A stretch of 13,029 bases of DNA, taken from JBJKPP01 sp046706145. GTDB lineage: Bacteria > Bacteroidota > Ignavibacteria > Ignavibacteriales > Ignavibacteriaceae. This document shows positions 7,506-13,029 of this stretch, one piece after another. A model generated the notes under the pieces. That model was given only the letters and a program-made list of their open reading frames with translations, had not been told where the DNA came from and did no database searches. A program made the position numbers and the translations under genes. How positions within the stretch are numbered: the stretch's first letter is position 1; each line of letters begins with the position of its first letter. The stretch lies in NCBI GenBank assembly GCA_046706145.1, contig JBJKPP010000178.1, positions 1 to 13,029 on the forward strand, written 5' to 3'.

Positions 7506-9908
7506 ATGAAACAATTAAAACTAAACACTTTCGTTATATTATTTTTATTCATCGCAGCCCTTGACACTGGTTTAAACTTTGCACAGTCTAAAAATATAAC
7601 TCAATTTCAGTACATTAACCCTTTGCCAAACTCTAATTATGCACCGGTAAAATCAACTATAATTATAAGAAAAGGTCCAGCCATTAATGAAAATAGCATT
7701 AAGAGCAATCTTATTTATGTTTACGGTTCAACAAGTGGCCAACATAAAGGACAATTCAAATTGTCAACGGATTTAAAGACTTTAATCTTCAAGCCGGATG
7801 AACCATTTGCAACTAATGAAAACGTTACAATTAAACTTAGCCAAGGACTAATGACCCAAAGCAGAATAAATATTGGAAGTTTAATTTTTGAATTTCATAC
7901 AAGTAATAACATAAACACATTGCATCCAGACGAAGAAGGGAACTATAAAGTTAACAGCGATAGTATTCAGTTCAAGATAAATAAGAAATTAGCGAACTCT
8001 ATGCTCGCGGGTTTACCCACTTTGATAGTAAATAAGATAAATAATCCTGCTCCCGGTTATTTATTTCTAGGATTAAAACCATATCTCATCATTGTTGACA
8101 ATCAAGGCACTCCCATATTTTATAGAAACATTAACGGGGGTATGTATGATTTTAAACTACAACCCAATGGCGTATTAACATACTTCCTTTACCCAAAAGC
8201 TTATTATGAGCTTGACAGTTCATATAATATCATACATCAATATACTGCCTCAGATGGCTACACAACAAATGAGCATGAACTAAGAATTCTTCCAAACGGC
8301 TATTATTATTTATTTGGCAGAAGGAACGTTACAATGGATATGAGTAAAATTGTAAGTGGAGGTAACCCAAATGCGACTATAATTGACGGTGCTTTACAAG
8401 AATTTGATTCCACTGGAAATTTAATATTTGAATGGGATGCGCTGGCTCATTACAAGATTACTGACGTAGACAATCATGTAAACTTAACTCAGTCAACAAT
8501 TGATTTTGCTCATTTCAATGCTGTTGATTTTGATACCGATGGTAATCCGCTGATCTCTGCGAGAAATTTAGATGAAATTACTAAAGTTAACAAAAATACA
8601 GGAGATATCATTTGGCGTTGGGGCGGTAAAAATAATCAATTCAAATTCATAAATGATACCCTGGGATTCTCACGTCAACATGATATAAGATTATTTTCGA
8701 ATGGCAATTTTAGCATTTTCGATAATGGTGTTTATCATTCTATTCCGGTTACAAGCGCTGTAGAATATAAACTTGATGAGGCTGATAAAACCGCAACTCT
8801 TGTCAGTCGATATTATCACAGCCCGGAAATCTTCGCCCAAGATGAGGGCTCAGTTCAGGAGTTACCAAATGGCGATAGACTAATTTCATGGGGACCAGTG
8901 TATGCACCTGCAATAACTGAAATTCATTCCGATAATTCTGTTGCTTATGAATTAAGTTATGGCTCATTTCAAAATAAATACAGAGCTTTTCGTTTTCAAT
9001 GGGAAACAAATTTATTTTCTACAAATAAAGATTCAATTAATTTTGGAAAAATTTCTGATACTGATTCTTCCATGCAAGAACTAACTATCTACAACCCTCA
9101 GGATAGTTCTCTTGTCTTTAATCAATTTTATTGTGAAGATTCTTCCTTTGTTGTATTAAATTCTGTTCCTCTTACGATTCCTAATAAGGATTCTGCAAAA
9201 ATTAATATTAAGTTCAAACCTAAACAAAGAGGCATTTTTTCAGATAAGTTAAATATTCGAATAATACAAAGTAATGAGATGATCGCACGTCAGGTTATGC
9301 TTAAGGGTCGAACTATAAGTCTTATAAACCCAATCACAACTCCTACTAACTTAACCGCATATTCGGTTGGTAGTGATAGTGTTCGTCTCACATGGAAAGA
9401 TAATTCAGATAATGAGACAGGGTTTGTTATCGAAAGAAAACAAGGAGATTCGCTCAGTACAAATACTTTTGATGTACTAGATACTGTTGCTTCAAATGAT
9501 ACAGTTTACTTTGACAGGACTGTACAGGATTCTATTACTTACACATATAGGATTTTCGCAATTAACAATGATACTTTATCAGGATTTAGCAACATAACTT
9601 CTATTGAGGTAATTACTGCAATAAAGAAACTCGCTGAATTACCCAAAGAATTCATGCTGTATCAAAATTATCCCAATCCATTTAATCCAACAACTGTCAT
9701 TCAATACCAAATACCACATACTGCATTTGTTACTTTAAAGGTGTATAATATTCTAGGGAAAGTGGTAGCAACTTTGGTCAATGAGAAAGAATCTCCCGGA
9801 ACATATTCTGTTGATTTCAATGCTATGAATTTAGGCAACGGAGTGTATTTCTATCAGTTGAAAGCGGATAATTTTATTAGCGCAAAAAAAATGGTTCTGT
9901 TAAAATAA
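7506..9908 (+). CDS. secreted arylsulfotransferase-like protein with T9SS sorting domain (copy C)
   Basis: This 800-residue paralog starts 44 bp after copy B. The signal peptide spans about 1-26 (likely cut NFA|QS). It is followed by a Big_5-like Ig domain (34-131) and an ASST propeller (about 168-502) with His257 (EHEL), His336 (AHFN), Arg353 (SARN) and His392 (RQHD) as the candidate active-site set. Then come an ASPM/SPD-2/Hydin-like Ig domain (502-603; SINFGKI...INIKFKP), FN3 (610-704; LTWKDNSDNETGFVIER) and the T9SS tail (718-800; YQNYPNPFNPTT...KKMVLLK). The residue after the first His is Glu, where copies A and B have Asp. It has a single mature cysteine (Cys543), so no intramolecular disulfide is possible. 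It is collinear with copy B throughout, but codon third positions have diverged even in conserved blocks, which points to an old duplication. No clear Shine-Dalgarno precedes the ATG. An 8-bp inverted repeat overlaps the stop, so this is probably the last gene of the cluster. Confidence 0.88.
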   Translation: MKQLKLNTFVILFLFIAALDTGLNFAQSKNITQFQYINPLPNSNYAPVKSTIIIRKGPAINENSIKSNLIYVYGSTSGQHKGQFKLSTDLKTLIFKPDEPFATNENVTIKLSQGLMTQSRINIGSLIFEFHTSNNINTLHPDEEGNYKVNSDSIQFKINKKLANSMLAGLPTLIVNKINNPAPGYLFLGLKPYLIIVDNQGTPIFYRNINGGMYDFKLQPNGVLTYFLYPKAYYELDSSYNIIHQYTASDGYTTNEHELRILPNGYYYLFGRRNVTMDMSKIVSGGNPNATIIDGALQEFDSTGNLIFEWDALAHYKITDVDNHVNLTQSTIDFAHFNAVDFDTDGNPLISARNLDEITKVNKNTGDIIWRWGGKNNQFKFINDTLGFSRQHDIRLFSNGNFSIFDNGVYHSIPVTSAVEYKLDEADKTATLVSRYYHSPEIFAQDEGSVQELPNGDRLISWGPVYAPAITEIHSDNSVAYELSYGSFQNKYRAFRFQWETNLFSTNKDSINFGKISDTDSSMQELTIYNPQDSSLVFNQFYCEDSSFVVLNSVPLTIPNKDSAKINIKFKPKQRGIFSDKLNIRIIQSNEMIARQVMLKGRTISLINPITTPTNLTAYSVGSDSVRLTWKDNSDNETGFVIERKQGDSLSTNTFDVLDTVASNDTVYFDRTVQDSITYTYRIFAINNDTLSGFSNITSIEVITAIKKLAELPKEFMLYQNYPNPFNPTTVIQYQIPHTAFVTLKVYNILGKVVATLVNEKESPGTYSVDFNAMNLGNGVYFYQLKADNFISAKKMVLLK

Positions 9909-9931
9909 TTTCTCACATTTTTAAGAAATTA
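9906..9931 (+). terminator. weak AT-rich hairpin at the end of the arylsulfotransferase cluster
   Basis: TAATTTCT (9906-9913) and AGAAATTA (9924-9931) form a perfect 8-bp stem with a 10-nt loop, starting at the stop codon of copy C. The stem has one G-C pair and is not followed by a T run, so it is a poor intrinsic terminator. It marks a plausible end of the operon or an mRNA 3' end. Confidence 0.3.
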
Positions 9932-9965
9932 TACTCGCACTTAAATATTAAGTCAATTTTTTTGA

Positions 9966-9973
9966 TATATTTG
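9966..9973 (+). promoter_or_regulatory. candidate -7 box (TATATTTG) for the permease gene
   Basis: This is the same octamer as the one before copy A and an exact TAnnTTTG match, about 117 nt before the permease start. No TTG lies at the proper upstream distance. It sits in the 182-bp gap after the cluster, where a new promoter would be expected. Confidence 0.28.
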
Positions 9974-10090
9974 TCTGTCTTGAAGTGTTCATCAATTCTG
10001 ATATTTAAATTAGTAAGTTATCTAACCTAAAGAAATTTGCTAATATTCCAGCATTATTTGCTTTTATAAAAAATTGCTTAATAGCCAAAT

Positions 10091-11494
10091 TTGAACAAAC
10101 CCAATAATAAACCTGAGTTAATCAGAGGACTTGGTATATCCGCAGCAATGATGATTGTTGTAGGTTCAATGATTGGTTCGGGAATTTTCCGGAAACCAGC
10201 AACAATGGCCAGTCAATTAATGTCGCCGGAATTGTTGCTTATTGTTTGGGTACTTGCCGGAGTAATTACTTTTATTGGAGCGCTTTCAAATTCAGAAGTT
10301 GCTGGAATGATTGATACAACCGGCGGACAATATGTTTACTTCAGGAAAATGTACGGAGACGCCACTGCATTTTTCTATGGATGGTCAATTTTCGCAGTGA
10401 TCCAAACCGGCAGCCAGGCCGCAATTGCTTATGTTTTTGCAGAATACTTAGGTTTCTTTATAAAATATCCTCAATTGCCAAAAGCTATTCAAGCTTTTCA
10501 TATTTACATTCCCATTGTTGGAAATATTTATCCACTAATACAGTTCGGGACGAAAATTGTAGCTGTTTTATGTATAATTTTATTGACTTCCGTCAATTAT
10601 GTGGGAGTAGTATTTGGGGGAATTGTTCAGGAAGTTGTAACATATGTTAAAATCTTGTCCATCTTACTTCTTTCTGTTTTGCTTTTTATGGTTGGCAATG
10701 GAAGTCTCTCAAATATAGTCTCTAATCTTTCACCTCCCACTCAAACATCTGATAATATTGTTGTGTTAGTAGGCTTGGCCTTAGCTGGAGCTTTTTGGGC
10801 TTATGATGGCTGGAATAACGTAACATTCGTAGCGGGAGAAGTAAAAAATCCGCAAAGAAATGTTCCGAGAGCTTTGCTTTACGGTACATTATTGGTCATG
10901 ACAATTTATGTGATTGTTAATGCTGCTTTTCTTTATGTTTTACCAATCCGAAAAATGGCACATTCCCCACTTGTTGCAGCTTCCGCTGCAGAAGTAATCT
11001 TTGGCGACAAAGGAGCGGCTATTATTTCTATTGCTGTCATAATTTCTACTTTCGGAGCATTAAATGGAAGCATTCTTTCAACTGCAAGAGTACAGTTTGA
11101 AATGGCAAGGGATAATCTATTCTTCCCTATTTTTGGTAAAGTTCATGAAAAGTTCAAAACTCCTGCAAATTCATTATTAATTCAAGGAATTTGGGCATGT
11201 TTGTTAGTCTTTTCCGGAACATTCGATACAATAACAGATTACGTGATTTTTGCTGCATGGCTCTTTTACATGCTTGGTGCATTTGGAGTTTATGTGTTGC
11301 GAAGAAAAATGCCAGATACTCCCCGACCATACAAAGTTTGGGGTTACCCAATTACGCCCGCTATTTTTGTGATATTTTCATTTCTGTTCTTGTTAAATAC
11401 CGTTATTTCCGATACTCACAATGCGGCAATGGGCGCGTTATTAATTCTGCTCGGTTTTCCCTTTTATCTTTACTGGAAATACAAAAAGAATTAA
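10091..11494 (+). CDS. APC-superfamily amino acid permease (LAT/SLC7-like)
   Basis: This 467-residue inner-membrane protein has about twelve hydrophobic segments, the normal APC size. The first helix carries the unwound substrate-binding motif GSMIGSGIF (25-33). The helix 6-7 region has FWAYDGWNNVTFVAGEV followed by KNPQRNVPRAL (235-262), typical of L-type amino acid transporters and their bacterial relatives. Further family marks are NGSILSTARVQFEMARDNLF (325-344), the TPANSLLIQ segment (357-365) and MPDTPRPYKVWGYPITP (407-423). Such proteins exchange or co-transport amino acids; the specific substrate is not visible. The start is TTG: a stop codon lies three codons upstream in frame, and the first in-frame ATG falls inside helix 1, so no ATG can serve. 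It is separated by 182 bp from the arylsulfotransferase cluster and 70 bp from polA, with no obvious functional tie to either. Confidence 0.92.
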   Translation: MNKPNNKPELIRGLGISAAMMIVVGSMIGSGIFRKPATMASQLMSPELLLIVWVLAGVITFIGALSNSEVAGMIDTTGGQYVYFRKMYGDATAFFYGWSIFAVIQTGSQAAIAYVFAEYLGFFIKYPQLPKAIQAFHIYIPIVGNIYPLIQFGTKIVAVLCIILLTSVNYVGVVFGGIVQEVVTYVKILSILLLSVLLFMVGNGSLSNIVSNLSPPTQTSDNIVVLVGLALAGAFWAYDGWNNVTFVAGEVKNPQRNVPRALLYGTLLVMTIYVIVNAAFLYVLPIRKMAHSPLVAASAAEVIFGDKGAAIISIAVIISTFGALNGSILSTARVQFEMARDNLFFPIFGKVHEKFKTPANSLLIQGIWACLLVFSGTFDTITDYVIFAAWLFYMLGAFGVYVLRRKMPDTPRPYKVWGYPITPAIFVIFSFLFLLNTVISDTHNAAMGALLILLGFPFYLYWKYKKN

Positions 11495-11497
11495 GAC

Positions 11498-11518
11498 AAA
11501 TAATTTAGTATATTATTT
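11498..11518 (+). terminator. weak AT-only hairpin after the permease gene
   Basis: AAATAAT (11498-11504) and ATTATTT (11512-11518) form a 7-bp A/T-only stem with a 7-nt loop, 3 nt after the permease stop and ending in TTT. The low stability makes termination doubtful, and read-through into polA is possible. Confidence 0.22.
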
Positions 11519-11564
11519 CACTATCTTAATCCTTTAAAAAGTTCTATCATAAAAAAATATTCAA

Positions 11565-13029
11565 ATGGAAAACAAAAAATTTGTAATCATTGATGCGATG
11601 GCTTTAGCCTACCGCGCATACTTTGTTTTTATCAATCGTCCACTTATAACGTCCAAAGGCGAACCTACCTCAGCGGTTTATGGATTTATAAATCAATTGA
11701 TAAAAATTTTAGAAGATACACATCCCGATTACCTTACAGTTGCATTCGATTCCAAGGGAGACACATTCAGACATAAGAGATATAAAAATTATAAATCTTC
11801 CCGCGCAAAAATGCCTGAGGATATGATTCCACAAATCGGCAGGATAAAAGAAATAATAGAACTGCTTACAATTCCTTTGTACATCAAAGAAGGATACGAA
11901 GCAGACGATATAATAGGAACGGCAGTTAAAGAAGCTGAAGCAGAAGGATTGGATTCGTTCGTAATTACCCCAGATAAAGATTTCAATCAATTAGTAACAA
12001 AAAAAGTAAATATAATAAAACCTGGAAAATCATCGGATGAATTTCTGGTAGTAGATGTTAAAAAGGTAAAGGAGGAATTTGGATTTGAACCAAAGCAAAT
12101 GATCGATTACCTGGCATTAATTGGTGATAAAAGTGATGATATTCCCGGCATTCCCGGGATAGGACCTAAAACCGCCATTCCGTTAATTCAGAAATTCGGA
12201 TCTGTTGAAAATATTTATAAAAACATCGATAAAGTTGATAAAGAATCTTTAAAAAATAAATTGATTGAAGGAAAAGGAAATGCTTTATTATCAAAAGAAT
12301 TAGCTACAATAGATATAAATGTTCCTATTAAAATAGACTTTGAAAAAACTAAAGTTACTAAACCGGATTTTGAAAAATTAAAAGACGTTTTCTTAGAATT
12401 AGAATTCAAATCTTTCTTTAACCGTTTGCTGACATACTACGATAATGTAAAAAAAATGGATGTTGATGTTGAAGAACTTTCTAAAGAAACTTTTTCTTTC
12501 GATAAAAAGAAAGTTAAATACGAACTTATCACCACAGAAAAAGATGCAAAGAATTTAGCCGCTCAATTGGGCAAAAAAAATCTTTTTGTTTTTGATACGG
12601 AGACAGACGGTTTGGATCCGTTTACTTTAAAAGTTGCAGGAGCCTCTTTTTCAACTAAAGAAGGAGAAGGATCTTTTATTGCCACAAACCCTTTCGAAGG
12701 AAAAGAAGCAAAGAAACTGGAAGACAGACTTTCAATTGATCAGTTTGTTAAGATATTTAAACCGGTTTTTGAAAATAAGAAAATTAAAAAAGTTGCTCAA
12801 AACGGAAAGTTTGATATTGCTGTAATGAGAAGTTTGGGAATTACAGTAGAGAATTTATATTTCGATACAATGCTCGCAAGCTACATTCTCGATCCGGATC
12901 AGAAACACGGAATGGATGAGCTTTCGGAAAAATATCTGCAATACAAACCAATTCCAATTTCAACTTTGATTGGCGAGAAAAAAGATCCCACTTTAATTTT
13001 TGACGCAAACATTAATGAACTTGGAACTT
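11565..13029 (+). CDS. polA: DNA polymerase I, N-terminal part (runs off window end)
   Basis: The first 488 residues of DNA polymerase I, the repair and Okazaki-fragment maturation enzyme, are present; the frame is open to the last base, so the gene is cut by the window edge. The 5'-3' nuclease domain (1 to about 290) has its metal-binding acids: Asp10, Asp62 (AFDSKGDTFRH), EADD 112-115, Asp137/Asp139 (TPDKD) and Asp188/Asp191/Asp192 (GDKSDDIPGIPGIG, followed by the helix-hairpin-helix). The 3'-5' exonuclease domain begins near 320 and keeps Exo I (Asp344-Thr-Glu346) and Exo II (Asn413...Phe416-Asp417), so proofreading is probably intact, unlike in many PolA proteins with a degenerate domain. 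Exo III and the polymerase domain lie beyond the window. The ATG at 11565 fits the usual family N-terminus (KKFVIIDAMALAYRAYF); the leader is A-rich without a Shine-Dalgarno. Confidence 0.96.
   Translation, partial: MENKKFVIIDAMALAYRAYFVFINRPLITSKGEPTSAVYGFINQLIKILEDTHPDYLTVAFDSKGDTFRHKRYKNYKSSRAKMPEDMIPQIGRIKEIIELLTIPLYIKEGYEADDIIGTAVKEAEAEGLDSFVITPDKDFNQLVTKKVNIIKPGKSSDEFLVVDVKKVKEEFGFEPKQMIDYLALIGDKSDDIPGIPGIGPKTAIPLIQKFGSVENIYKNIDKVDKESLKNKLIEGKGNALLSKELATIDINVPIKIDFEKTKVTKPDFEKLKDVFLELEFKSFFNRLLTYYDNVKKMDVDVEELSKETFSFDKKKVKYELITTEKDAKNLAAQLGKKNLFVFDTETDGLDPFTLKVAGASFSTKEGEGSFIATNPFEGKEAKKLEDRLSIDQFVKIFKPVFENKKIKKVAQNGKFDIAVMRSLGITVENLYFDTMLASYILDPDQKHGMDELSEKYLQYKPIPISTLIGEKKDPTLIFDANINELGT

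Noticed and set aside
5056..9908. Recent duplication or gene conversion between copies B and C.
   Set aside because: Even in blocks identical at the protein level (for example around GFSRQHD) the codons differ at many third positions and exact nucleotide runs are short, so the duplication looks old.
11709..12825. Open frames within polA on both strands (11709-11990, 11789-11986, 12215-12409 and 12634-12825).
   Set aside because: The polA frame is continuous with conserved catalytic motifs through all of them.
1..13029. CRISPR array, phage genes, transposase, integrase, tRNA or att-site repeats.
   Set aside because: None was seen on either strand. The region reads as stable chromosome with a locally expanded gene family.

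Overview
This is an AT-rich chromosomal window, most likely from an Ignavibacteria-type or related member of the Bacteroidota/Chlorobi (FCB) group. The evidence is three large secreted proteins ending in the YQN(F/Y)PNPFNP(S/T)T...KKM(I/V)LLK C-terminal sorting domain used by type IX secretion (T9SS), signal peptides whose predicted cleavage exposes Gln, weak Shine-Dalgarno use, and TAnnTTTG promoter-like boxes. The lineage is inferred from these traits; no rRNA or other marker was available to confirm it.

Layout. Positions 1-255 hold no gene that I can support. Positions 256-1596 (minus strand) hold a probable two-gene sugar unit: a Gfo/Idh/MocA-family NAD(P)-dependent oxidoreductase, followed 84 bp downstream by a tiny SemiSWEET/PQ-loop membrane protein. 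Positions 1597-2084 are a 488-bp divergent intergenic region with promoter-like motifs for both sides. Positions 2085-9908 (plus strand) carry three consecutive paralogous genes (962, 801 and 800 aa) for secreted arylsulfotransferase (ASST)-like enzymes, separated by 82 and 44 bp, and so probably one operon. Each has a signal peptide, an N-terminal Ig-like domain, an ASST beta-propeller with the expected His/His/Arg/His set, accessory Ig/FN3-like modules, and the T9SS tail. The first copy differs from the other two in everything between the catalytic domain and the tail. Positions 10091-11494 (plus) encode an APC-superfamily amino acid permease of the LAT/SLC7-like type. From 11565 the start of DNA polymerase I (polA) runs off the window end, after its complete 5'-3' nuclease domain and within the 3'-5' exonuclease domain.

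How it may work together (inference). The three ASST-like proteins would be exported by Sec, carried across the outer membrane by T9SS and fixed at the surface or released. There they could transfer sulfate between phenolic sulfate esters and phenols without PAPS. The left-hand minus-strand pair looks like sugar or polyol handling. The permease and polA appear to be ordinary neighbours. The most notable content is the tandem set of T9SS-exported ASST paralogs with exchanged C-terminal modules and without the paired cysteines of the enterobacterial DsbL-dependent enzyme.
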